Below are positions 26,859 to 35,460 of a DNA stretch of 64,000 nt, piece by piece. The translations under genes and the position numbers were made by a program. The notes below the pieces were generated by a model. It did not search any database and was not told the DNA's origin. It saw nothing but the letters and a program-made list of their open reading frames with translations. Source of the stretch: an uncultured Colwellia sp. (lineage in GTDB: Bacteria; Pseudomonadota; Gammaproteobacteria; Enterobacterales; Alteromonadaceae); NCBI GenBank assembly GCA_913062815.1, contig CAJXWZ010000005.1:62001-126000 (forward strand). The letters run 5' to 3'. Within the stretch, counting starts at the first letter, position 1. Every line of letters starts with the position of its first letter.

Positions 26859-27617
26859 ATGCCACAGCCATTGAAACAACAGCTCAAACCTCAGAAGTTA
26901 TCTGACATTATTTTAGCGCAGCTAGAAAATATGATTATAGAAGGTAGTTTGCAGCCTGGTGAAAAATTATTACCAGAGCGTGAACTAGCAAAACAGTTTG
27001 AAGTTTCAAGGCCATCTTTGCGTGAGGCGGTACAAAAACTCGAAGCAAAAGGCTTGGTAACTCGCAAACAAGGTGGTGGAACCTTTGTCAGCAAAAATAT
27101 TATGAAGTCTTTTGCAGAGCCCTTATTTAATTTGATGGCAAATAACAATGAATCGCAATTTGATTTGTTAGAGTTTCGCCACGGTATTGAAGGCATGGCT
27201 TCCTTTTATGCGGCAATGCGCGGTACGAGTGCCGATTTTGAACATATTCAGGCAAAACATGATCAAATTGGCAACTGCCAATTAGAAGATGATTTTCGGC
27301 TTGAAGCGCAAGCAGTTTATGAGTTTTATATGGCTATTTGTTCTGCCTCGCACAATGCCGTGATATTGCATACCGCCAGAAGTATGTCTGCATTATTAAT
27401 AGATAACATTGAACAAAATTTAACTGTGTTAGCAAAACGTCCTGATATCTTTAGCAAGATAACAGATTTTAGAAAGAATTTGCTGGAGGCTATTATCAGT
27501 CAACAGCCTAAAAAAGCTTGGGGTGCAAGTCACCGTCATCTTGCTTTTATTGAGGAAGTATTGTTAAAGCTGACTCAAGAAAATAGTCGCATGGAACGTT
27601 CCATGCGTCGAATGTAA
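26859..27617 (+). CDS. pdhR: Pyruvate dehydrogenase complex repressor, GntR/FadR family
   Basis: 252 residues. N-terminal winged helix with the GntR signature (GEKLLPERELAKQFEVSRPSLREAVQKLEAKGLV, read in parts) at about 35-70, then an all-helical FadR-type ligand domain. Position directly before aceE-aceF-lpd identifies it as PdhR, the pyruvate-sensing repressor of the complex. Two PdhR-box-like palindromes lie upstream, implying autoregulation of the pdhR-aceEF-lpd unit. aceE starts 45 bases later. Confidence 0.95.
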   Translation: MPQPLKQQLKPQKLSDIILAQLENMIIEGSLQPGEKLLPERELAKQFEVSRPSLREAVQKLEAKGLVTRKQGGGTFVSKNIMKSFAEPLFNLMANNNESQFDLLEFRHGIEGMASFYAAMRGTSADFEHIQAKHDQIGNCQLEDDFRLEAQAVYEFYMAICSASHNAVILHTARSMSALLIDNIEQNLTVLAKRPDIFSKITDFRKNLLEAIISQQPKKAWGASHRHLAFIEEVLLKLTQENSRMERSMRRM

Positions 27618-27662
27618 AAAATTATTAAATATATAAACAAATAATATTGGAGACAACGCAAT

Positions 27663-30341
27663 ATGTCAGATCTACCAAACATTGATATTGATTCGTTAGA
27701 AACACAAGAGTGGTTAGAATCAATGGAAGCCGTATTAGAAAATGAAGGGGCAGAGCGCGCTCATTTTTTACTAGAATCATTAATCGAGCGTGCACGCCGT
27801 GGTGGTACTCATTTACCGTTTGACGCCACAACAGCTTATGTGAATACTATTCCACCAGGGCAAGAGCCACATATGCCTGCGGATCAAACCATTGAATCTC
27901 GTATTCGTGCTGCGATTCGTTGGAATGCACTAGCCTTAGTACTGAGAGCGTCGAAAAAAGATCTAGATCTAGGCGGTCATATTGGTAGCTTCGCCTCTAG
28001 TGCGACTCTTTATGATGTGGGTTTCAACCACTTCTTTAAAGCAGCAACTGACAAGGATGGCGGTGATTTCATTTTTGCTCAGGGTCATATTTCTCCTGGC
28101 ATTTATGCTCGTGCATTTTTAGAAGGTCGCTTAACGGAAGAGCAAATGGCAAACTTCCGTCAAGAATGTGATGGTAAAGGTTTATCCTCTTATCCTCACC
28201 CGCATTTAATGGATGACTTCTGGCAGTTCCCAACAGTGTCAATGGGCTTAGGTCCACTACAAGCAATTTATACTGCTCGATTCTTAAAATATTTAACCAA
28301 TCGTGGTATCAAAGACTGTTCAGGTCAACGTGTTTACTGTTTCTTAGGCGACGGTGAAACTGATGAGCCAGAATCATTAGGTGCTATTGGCTTAGCTTCA
28401 CGTGAAGGCTTAGATAACTTGACGTTTGTTATTAACTGTAACTTACAACGCCTAGATGGCCCTGTGCGTGGCAACGGCAAAATCATTCAAGAACTTGAAG
28501 GTACATTCCGTGGCGCAGGCTGGGAAGTAGTAAAAGTTATCTGGGGTAGCTACTGGGATCAATTATTAGCACGTGATACGTCAGGCAAGTTATTACAGTT
28601 AATGAATGAAACCGTTGATGGTGAATACCAAAACTGTAAAGCTAAAGGTGGCAAGTACACCCGTGAGAATTTCTTTAACAAATACCCAGAAACAGAAGCC
28701 ATGGTTGCTAACATGTCTGATAAAGACATCTGGCGTTTAAACCGTGGTGGTCATGATCCAGTAAAAGTTTATGCCGCATACGAAAAAGCCATGAATACTA
28801 AGGGTCGTCCAACGGTAATTTTAGCTAAAACAGTTAAAGGTTTTGGTTTAGGTGCTTCAGGTGAAGCATTGAATATTGCTCACAACGTTAAGAAAATGGA
28901 TGTTGAAGCGATTAAACACTACCGTGATCGTTTCAATATGCCAATTGCTGACGAAAACATTGAAGACTTACCTTTCTATCAGTTCCCAGAAGATAGTGAA
29001 GAGTATAAGTATATGATGTCACGACGTGAAGCATTAGGTGGTTCATTACCAGCACGTCGTCAGCAACCAGAAGAGTCAATGGAAATTCCACCGCTGAAAT
29101 CTTTTGACGCAATAACTAAAGGCTCTGGCGAACGTGAAGTGTCATCTACCATGACCTTTGTTCGCGTATTAAACAGCTTATTAAAAGACAAGAAGATTGG
29201 TAAGCGCATTGTACCAATTATACCTGATGAAGCGCGTACCTTCGGTATGGAAGGCTTGTTCCGTCAAGTAGGTATTTATGCCAACGAAGGGCAAAAATAT
29301 GTTCCTCAAGATGCCGATCAAGTCGCATATTATCGTGAAGATAAGAAAGGCCAAGTTTTACAAGAAGGTATTAATGAGCTTGGTGCAATGGCCTCATGGG
29401 TTGCATCGGGCACATCCTACTCAACATGTAATGCAACGACTATTCCGTTCTATATTTACTACTCAATGTTTGGTTTCCAACGTGTGGGTGATTTAGCTTG
29501 GGCTGCGGGTGATAGCCAAGCACGAGGTTTCTTACTCGGAGCAACTGCCGGTAGAACAACATTAAATGGTGAAGGTTTACAACATCAAGATGGTCATTCA
29601 CATGTACAAGCAGGCTTGATCCCTAACTGTGTTACCTACGATCCAACTTACGGGTATGAAATTGCGGTTATTATACGCGATGGTTTGCGTCGCATGTACG
29701 AAGAAAATGAGAATGTTTTCTATTACTTGACACTAATGAACGAAAACTACCAACATCCGGCGATTCCTGAAACGAAAGATATTTGCGATCAAATCATCAA
29801 AGGAATTTACCAGTTAGAGCAAGTATCAGCGAAGAAAAAAGCAATCGCTAATGTGCAACTGATGGGCTCAGGTACAATTTTACAAAAAGTACGTCAAGCG
29901 GCGCAAATTTTAGCCAATGAATACAACATTTCTAGTGATGTTTACTCAGTGACTTCATTTAATGAATTAGCCCGCGACGGTCAAGATGTTACCCGTTGGA
30001 ATATGCTTCATCCTGAAAGCGAACAACGAGTACCTTACATCAGTAGTGTGATTACTAAAGATGCTGGTCCTGCCATTGCTGCCACCGATTACATTAAAAA
30101 TTACTCAGATCAAGTACGCGCTTATATCGATACAGAATATCGCTGCTTAGGTACTGACGGTTTTGGTCGCAGTGATAGTCGTGATAACTTACGTCAACAT
30201 TTTGAAGTAGATCAAAACTACATTGTGGTTGCCGCGTTATTTGAATTGTCTAACCGTGGTGAAGTTGAACGTAGTGTAGTGAGTGAAGCGATTAAACGCT
30301 TTAACATCGACAGCGATAAACTTAACCCGCTTTACGCTTAA
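27663..30341 (+). CDS. aceE: Pyruvate dehydrogenase E1 component (homodimeric type)
   Basis: 892 residues, close to the E. coli enzyme (887). The thiamine diphosphate motif GDGETDEPES leads to FVINCNLQRLDGPVRGNGK, and the C-terminal half carries GEGLQHQDGHSH. It decarboxylates pyruvate and passes the acetyl group to the lipoyl domains of E2. It is the first structural gene after pdhR, with a clear GGAG ribosome binding site, and aceF follows after 26 bases. Confidence 0.98.
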   Translation: MSDLPNIDIDSLETQEWLESMEAVLENEGAERAHFLLESLIERARRGGTHLPFDATTAYVNTIPPGQEPHMPADQTIESRIRAAIRWNALALVLRASKKDLDLGGHIGSFASSATLYDVGFNHFFKAATDKDGGDFIFAQGHISPGIYARAFLEGRLTEEQMANFRQECDGKGLSSYPHPHLMDDFWQFPTVSMGLGPLQAIYTARFLKYLTNRGIKDCSGQRVYCFLGDGETDEPESLGAIGLASREGLDNLTFVINCNLQRLDGPVRGNGKIIQELEGTFRGAGWEVVKVIWGSYWDQLLARDTSGKLLQLMNETVDGEYQNCKAKGGKYTRENFFNKYPETEAMVANMSDKDIWRLNRGGHDPVKVYAAYEKAMNTKGRPTVILAKTVKGFGLGASGEALNIAHNVKKMDVEAIKHYRDRFNMPIADENIEDLPFYQFPEDSEEYKYMMSRREALGGSLPARRQQPEESMEIPPLKSFDAITKGSGEREVSSTMTFVRVLNSLLKDKKIGKRIVPIIPDEARTFGMEGLFRQVGIYANEGQKYVPQDADQVAYYREDKKGQVLQEGINELGAMASWVASGTSYSTCNATTIPFYIYYSMFGFQRVGDLAWAAGDSQARGFLLGATAGRTTLNGEGLQHQDGHSHVQAGLIPNCVTYDPTYGYEIAVIIRDGLRRMYEENENVFYYLTLMNENYQHPAIPETKDICDQIIKGIYQLEQVSAKKKAIANVQLMGSGTILQKVRQAAQILANEYNISSDVYSVTSFNELARDGQDVTRWNMLHPESEQRVPYISSVITKDAGPAIAATDYIKNYSDQVRAYIDTEYRCLGTDGFGRSDSRDNLRQHFEVDQNYIVVAALFELSNRGEVERSVVSEAIKRFNIDSDKLNPLYA

Positions 30342-30367
30342 TTTGTTACTAGAATAAGGAAAAGAAC

Positions 30368-32026
30368 ATGTCTAATGAAAAAATTCTAGTCCCAGACGTT
30401 GGCGGCGAAGAAGTTGAAATCATAGAAATCTGTGTTGCTGTTGGCGATATACTCGAGGCCGATGAAGGAATAGTAACGGTTGAAACCGATAAAGCATCAA
30501 TGGATATCCCTGCTCCCTTTGCAGGTACCTTAGCAAGCTTATCAGTGTCAGTTGGTGATAAAATCAAAGAAGGCGACATGATTGGTGAAATCAACAGTGC
30601 TGGCGAAGCCGTTGCTGAAGAAACACCAATAGTTGAAGCTGCACCCGCTGAAACGCCAGTAGCCACAGCAACTCCAGTTGTTGAAGCTCCTACACCGACA
30701 CCAGCAGCAGCCCCGGCAGCATCGGCTGTCATTGAAGTTACTGTGCCAGATATCGGCGAAGACGGTGAAGTAGAAGTTATTGATGTCTTAGTCAATGTGG
30801 GAGACACCATTGAAGAAGAAGATGGCTTAATCACCTTAGAAACAGATAAAGCGACTATGGATGTACCTTCAACTCATGCAGGTACCGTTAAAGAAGTCTT
30901 TATTAATGTCGGTGATAAAGTTAAGCAAGGCAGCTTAGTTATCAAACTTGAAACGTCAAGCAGCGTTATTGTTGATGCAGTAGCTGAAGCACCGACACCT
31001 GTAGCAGCTCCTGCTGCACCAGCAAAAGTTGCCCCGACCACAGCGCCAATTAGCCCTCCTGTGCCGCATCATCCACAATCAGGCACCAGTAGTAAAGGTA
31101 CTATTTATAGTTCGCCATCTATTCGCCGTATCGCGCGTGAATTTGGTGTTGATTTAAGCTTAGTTAAAGGCACGGGTAACAAAGGGCGTATTTTAAAAGA
31201 AGATGTTCAATCTTACGTGAAATATGAACTTTCTCGTCCAAAAGCTAATGCTGGCAGCTCGGTAGCTTCAGGTGAAGGTGGCTTACAAGTAGTGAGTGCC
31301 AAGGCTATCGACTTCTCCAAATTTGGTGAAATTGAAACGAAACCATTGTCTCGTATTCAAAAAATATCAGGACCATTCTTACATCGTAACTGGGTAACTA
31401 TTCCACATGTTACCCAATTTGATGAAGCCGATATCACCAACGTTGAAGCTTTCCGTAAAGAACAAAATGTTGTTTGTGAGAAGCAAAAACTTGGTTTTAA
31501 AATAACCCCATTAGTCTTCATTTTAAAAGCTGCTGCTGATGCATTGCGTACCTTCCCAGTTTTTAACTCAAGTTTGAGTGAAGATGGTGAAAGTTTAATT
31601 TTGAAAAAATACATCCACATCGGTGTTGCCGTTGATACGCCAAACGGATTAGTTGTCCCTGTGGTACGAGATGTTGATCAAAAAGGTATTCATCAATTGT
31701 CACGAGAATTACTCGAAATTAGTATAAAAGCACGCGACGGCAAATTAAAGGCCGCTGACATGCAAGGCGGTTGTTTCACTATCTCTAGCCTTGGTGGCAT
31801 AGGGGGTACAGCATTTACACCAATAGTTAATGCACCAGAAGTCGCTATTTTGGGTGTTTCAAAATCTGAAATGAAACCTAAATGGAATGGCAGTGAATTT
31901 ATTCCTAAATTAATGCTACCTTTATCAATGTCTTACGACCATCGTGTAATTGACGGCGCGATTGCAGCACGCTTTACTGTGCACTTAGCGGGCGTGATGT
32001 CTGATATTCGTAAGTTGGTATTGTAA
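30368..32026 (+). CDS. aceF: Dihydrolipoyl acetyltransferase, pyruvate dehydrogenase E2
   Basis: 552 residues. Two lipoyl domains, with lipoyl lysines K42 (ETDKASMD) and K161 (ETDKATMD), separated by Ala/Pro-rich linkers; a peripheral-subunit-binding domain at about 248-285 (SPSIRRIAREFGVDLSLVKG); and a catalytic domain ending with SYDHRVIDGA (His525). E. coli AceF has three lipoyl domains, so this is the two-domain version common in the group. It forms the core of the complex with AceE and Lpd. A stable hairpin separates it from lpd. Confidence 0.98.
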   Translation: MSNEKILVPDVGGEEVEIIEICVAVGDILEADEGIVTVETDKASMDIPAPFAGTLASLSVSVGDKIKEGDMIGEINSAGEAVAEETPIVEAAPAETPVATATPVVEAPTPTPAAAPAASAVIEVTVPDIGEDGEVEVIDVLVNVGDTIEEEDGLITLETDKATMDVPSTHAGTVKEVFINVGDKVKQGSLVIKLETSSSVIVDAVAEAPTPVAAPAAPAKVAPTTAPISPPVPHHPQSGTSSKGTIYSSPSIRRIAREFGVDLSLVKGTGNKGRILKEDVQSYVKYELSRPKANAGSSVASGEGGLQVVSAKAIDFSKFGEIETKPLSRIQKISGPFLHRNWVTIPHVTQFDEADITNVEAFRKEQNVVCEKQKLGFKITPLVFILKAAADALRTFPVFNSSLSEDGESLILKKYIHIGVAVDTPNGLVVPVVRDVDQKGIHQLSRELLEISIKARDGKLKAADMQGGCFTISSLGGIGGTAFTPIVNAPEVAILGVSKSEMKPKWNGSEFIPKLMLPLSMSYDHRVIDGAIAARFTVHLAGVMSDIRKLVL

Positions 32027-32040
32027 TTTTTCATACAAAA

Positions 32041-32090
32041 TAGCCAATAAATATTGGCGAAATTCAACAGTTAAGCGTAGAATTTCGCCC
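32041..32090 (+). other. Overlapping hairpins between aceF and lpd
   Basis: GGCGAAATTC at 32056-32065 pairs perfectly over 10 bases with GAATTTCGCC at 32080-32089. A smaller hairpin, GCCAAT (32043-32048) with ATTGGC (32053-32058), shares three bases with the first, so the two are mutually exclusive. No T run follows. It may tune lpd levels by processing or partial termination; lpd is often expressed separately because it serves several complexes. Confidence 0.6.
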
Positions 32091-32142
32091 ATAAAAATAT
32101 TTACACAAATTAGAAAACTTTAATTAGTTTATTGAGGATAAT

Positions 32143-33576
32143 ATGAGTAACGAAATTAAAACTCAAGTTGTAGTTCTTGGTGCTGGCCCTGGTGGTTATT
32201 CAGCAGCATTTCGTGCAGCAGATTTAGGTTTAGATGTAGTATTAGTAGAAAGCCGTGCGACCCTTGGTGGCGTGTGTTTAAATGTAGGCTGTATTCCTTC
32301 TAAAGCCCTTTTGCATGTTGCTAAAGTTATCGATGATGCCAGCGAAATGGCTTCACACGGTGTTACTTTTGGTAAGCCAGAAATCGATTTAGATAAAATT
32401 CGTGACTGGAAAGACAGCGTTATAGCACAACTTACCGGCGGTTTAGGCGGTATGGCTAAGCAACGTAAAGTAACAACAGTTTCAGGTTATGGTAAATTTA
32501 CTTCTGATAAGACTATTGCTGTTGAAGGTATCGATGGTACGTCAACTACCATTACTTTTGACAATGCGATTATTGCTGCAGGCTCTTCGGTAGTTAATTT
32601 ACCTTTCATACCGACAGATGATCCTCGTGTTATCGATTCAACAGGCGCATTAGAACTTAAAGATGTGCCAGAAGAAATGCTTGTGCTTGGTGGCGGTATT
32701 ATTGGTTTAGAAATGGGCACAGTTTATAGCTCATTAGGTTCAAATGTTTCTGTAGTAGAATTTGCAGATCAACTTGTGCCAGCAGCTGATAAAGATATTG
32801 TACGCGTTTATAATGGCTATGTTAAAAAGCGTTTCAATATCATGCTTTCAACCAAAGTAGTTGCTGTTGAAGCGAAAGATGACGGTTTATACGTTAGCTT
32901 TGAAGGTAAAAAAGCACCCGCAGAACCCGTTCGTTATGACAAAATTTTAGTCGCTGTTGGTCGCAAGCCAAACGGCCACTTAGTTGATGCTGACAAAGCT
33001 GGTGTGAATGTTGATGAACGTGGCTTTATTAATGTAACTAACGAGCTACGTACTAACGTTAATCACATCTTTGCTATTGGTGATGTTGTTGGTCAGCCTA
33101 TGCTTGCTCATAAAGCGGTACACGAAGCACACTGTGCAGCAGAAGTAATTTCAGGTAAAAAACATACTTTTGAACCTCGTTGTATTCCTTCAATTGCTTA
33201 TACAGACCCTGAAATGGCATGGGTTGGTGTTACCGAGCGTGAAGCGAAAGAACAAGGTTTAAATGTTGAAGTTGCTAGCTTCCCGTGGGCAGCATCAGGC
33301 CGAGCTATTGCTTCTGCTCGTACTGAAGGGAAAACTAAACTGATTTTTGAAAAAGACACTGGCCGTGTTTTAGGTGGTGCTATTGTTGGTATCAATGCTG
33401 GTGAAATGCTTGGTGAAATCTGCTTAGCGGTTGAAATGGGCGCAGATGCTGAAGATATTGGTTTAACAATTCACGCTCACCCAACGTTAAATGAATCAAT
33501 TGGCTTAGCCGCTGAAATTTTTGAAGGTTCAATTACCGATTTACCAAACCCTAAAGCGGTTAAGAAAAAGAAGTAA
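32143..33576 (+). CDS. lpdA: Dihydrolipoyl dehydrogenase (E3)
   Basis: 477 residues. FAD-binding VVLGAGPGGYSAAF, the redox disulphide GGVCLNVGCIPSKA (Cys45 and Cys50), the NAD-binding VLGGGIIGLEMG, and the C-terminal HAHPTLNES with the active-site His and Glu. It reoxidises dihydrolipoyl groups of pyruvate dehydrogenase and normally also of 2-oxoglutarate dehydrogenase and the glycine cleavage system. It lies 116 bases after aceF and a strong terminator follows. Confidence 0.98.
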   Translation: MSNEIKTQVVVLGAGPGGYSAAFRAADLGLDVVLVESRATLGGVCLNVGCIPSKALLHVAKVIDDASEMASHGVTFGKPEIDLDKIRDWKDSVIAQLTGGLGGMAKQRKVTTVSGYGKFTSDKTIAVEGIDGTSTTITFDNAIIAAGSSVVNLPFIPTDDPRVIDSTGALELKDVPEEMLVLGGGIIGLEMGTVYSSLGSNVSVVEFADQLVPAADKDIVRVYNGYVKKRFNIMLSTKVVAVEAKDDGLYVSFEGKKAPAEPVRYDKILVAVGRKPNGHLVDADKAGVNVDERGFINVTNELRTNVNHIFAIGDVVGQPMLAHKAVHEAHCAAEVISGKKHTFEPRCIPSIAYTDPEMAWVGVTEREAKEQGLNVEVASFPWAASGRAIASARTEGKTKLIFEKDTGRVLGGAIVGINAGEMLGEICLAVEMGADAEDIGLTIHAHPTLNESIGLAAEIFEGSITDLPNPKAVKKKK

Positions 33577-33614
33577 ACGATTTGCTTTAGTTTCGTAATA
33601 GAAACAATAACGAT

Positions 33615-33652
33615 AAGCCAGATGACTATATTTATAGTATCTGGCTTTTTTA
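33615..33652 (+). terminator. Terminator of the pdhR-aceEF-lpd operon
   Basis: AGCCAGAT (33616-33623) pairs with ATCTGGCT (33639-33646), with a further inner stem, followed by TTTTTTT. A strong intrinsic terminator 39 bases after lpd. Confidence 0.88.
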
Positions 33653-33662
33653 TTACTAACTT

Positions 33663-34328
33663 TTAACTTTTAACTTTTACAATAATTAACAAAGCCATGG
33701 CAAAAATCATCAACAGGTTTGGCTCTGGCACTTGCTGTGGTACAGCATTATTTCCACTAGGTGAATATGCAGTAATTAATCTAGCCCAGTCGCCTGGTTT
33801 ACCCGCTTTCCAACTAATATCAACATTAGGTCCGTTAAAGTTTGTAATATCATTTTTTTCCAGGCCCCTTAATCTAAAGTCAGCATAATTTAATCCCAAT
33901 AGCCCTAAAAACACATCACTATTAAATAGGTTGTTATCTGAGGTTATAAAAGCAAACACCTGTGAATCTAATTGTATTGTTGCCGAAACCGTTTTATTTC
34001 TCTTTGGGCTAGGATCCCACTGAAAGTAGTGACTTGATATAATAGTACCGGCTTTAATTAAATAATTATCTCTATTAACACTCTCTACAAAACTGGCGGT
34101 ATCATCGAAGACACGATCAACCATCAAATCTTCTATTAACAACAAGTTCTGCACTTCATCCCAAGCTAACAATAAATTATTGTTAGGGTTGGCAATTATC
34201 GGATTTGGCGGAGCAGTAGTAATGATACATTGCTGAGCACCTGTACAATTATGAATCTGTATTAGTGTAGCTTGGGATGTGGTAGTTAACAAACATGACA
34301 ATAGCATAATGTTCAATAAACTTTTCAT
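33663..34328 (-). CDS. PEP-CTERM sorting-domain protein of unknown function
   Basis: 221 residues. Signal peptide at about 1-20 (ending SQA), a mature domain of about 170 residues with no recognised family, and a C-terminal tail VPEPNLLMIFAMALLIIVKVKS with the PEP motif, a hydrophobic segment and a basic end. This is the PEP-CTERM signal recognised by exosortase (EpsH/XrtA) in Gram-negative bacteria, usually linked to exopolysaccharide. The final basic cluster (KVKS) is weaker than the usual RRK type. No exosortase is in the window. AAGGAG ribosome binding site upstream. Confidence 0.78.
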   Translation of the reverse strand: MKSLLNIMLLSCLLTTTSQATLIQIHNCTGAQQCIITTAPPNPIIANPNNNLLLAWDEVQNLLLIEDLMVDRVFDDTASFVESVNRDNYLIKAGTIISSHYFQWDPSPKRNKTVSATIQLDSQVFAFITSDNNLFNSDVFLGLLGLNYADFRLRGLEKNDITNFNGPNVDISWKAGKPGDWARLITAYSPSGNNAVPQQVPEPNLLMIFAMALLIIVKVKS

Positions 34329-34502
34329 AGTAATACTCCTTTCATTAGTAGAGAAAGAGCAAAATTAATACCAATAATGATTTTTGGTAGTTAAATTGAA
34401 AATTAATACATTAAGTTGTTAATACATATATGATTAATGGTTGTCCTATGGTTTATATCAATATAAGAAAGAGCCTAAAAAATAAATAGTCTAGACGACT
34501 TA

Positions 34503-34520
34503 TTGCGGATTAATTCGCAA
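34503..34520. repeat. Small palindrome in the gap between two secreted-protein genes
   Basis: TTGCG-GATTAATT-CGCAA is an inverted repeat with 5-base arms. The surrounding 260 bases (34329-34590) otherwise show no gene or clear promoter. Its role is unknown; it may be an operator for the PEP-CTERM gene. Confidence 0.3.
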
Positions 34521-34590
34521 ATTGAAAGCAATTATCATTTTGCATTGTTACCCTGTTACTGATACAAATTAATGTAAATAACAAACACAG

Positions 34591-35193
34591 TTAGTCATGG
34601 TAACCCCAAGGAGTAATAGGTTGTTGAACCGGTTGAGTTAAATCAAAATCCACTCTAAATTCACGTCCTGGTCGCGTCAATCGATAAGTAAATTTTTCTG
34701 GGTAAATATACATTTGCCAACTATTACTTATCGATTGAGGTATTGCTAGCTTAACAAACAGCTCTTTTGAATACTCATCAGCAGGGAAAGTTTGCACTTG
34801 AGCCCAGCCTTTATCAAGGGTATGCCCACCATACATAGTGGAAATATCACTACTTCCATCATTATGACGATGATCATGTTTTAAGCTTAAACCACTCCCT
34901 GTTTTCGTAATAATCCAAGTTCTTGAAGCGTTTTCACCAATATGAAAAGGGATCTGTAATTCGCTATCGGTACACTTTCTTACATGCATAATCAACTTTT
35001 CAGTACTAAAATCACTTGCCGGCGCATTATCAACAACCACCTTCCCTTCAAAAGACTTTCCACAAAGTGATTTTATTTGATTAAAAAAAGCATCTTGGCT
35101 AGAAATTGACGCCAGAGGCGCATCGGCAAAGCTATTTGCAGAAGCGAAAAGTAAACCAACGAGTATTGGCGTTAATCTGTTGGTCGTTTTCAT
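34591..35193 (-). CDS. Secreted conserved hypothetical protein
   Basis: 200 residues with a signal peptide (about 1-23, ending SFADA). Mature part contains two cysteines (LCGKSFEG and VRKCTDSE) that could form a disulphide and a histidine-rich stretch LKHDHRHND that might bind metal, followed by mostly beta segments. No family is recognised with confidence. It is likely periplasmic. A GGAAAA precedes the ATG. The neighbours, a PEP-CTERM protein and an M1 peptidase, do not indicate a pathway. Confidence 0.75.
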   Translation of the reverse strand: MKTTNRLTPILVGLLFASANSFADAPLASISSQDAFFNQIKSLCGKSFEGKVVVDNAPASDFSTEKLIMHVRKCTDSELQIPFHIGENASRTWIITKTGSGLSLKHDHRHNDGSSDISTMYGGHTLDKGWAQVQTFPADEYSKELFVKLAIPQSISNSWQMYIYPEKFTYRLTRPGREFRVDFDLTQPVQQPITPWGYHD

Positions 35194-35460
35194 TGTTTTT
35201 CCTTATGCATTCATGGTATCCAATAATGTTATATTGTTAGCAAAGATATTATCTATTACTACATTAAGATATTGAAGCTATTTTCTTAAATCTGCTAATC
35301 TTTTTTAATCAAAGAAGCACTTTTCACAATTATCACTGTGCTCACTTCTTTACAATTTATTGTTAGCTTAATTGTCTATATAGTTAACTCCCTTTTGCCT
35401 GAGCAATTTCTCTTTTATACTGCACAAACTTGTCGCTATATTATTGAAGTAAAAATAACA

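Noticed and set aside
30349-30834. 161-codon minus-strand frame rich in Ala, Ser and Thr
   Set aside because: Antisense of the aceF lipoyl domains and linker; composition follows from the Ala/Pro linker.
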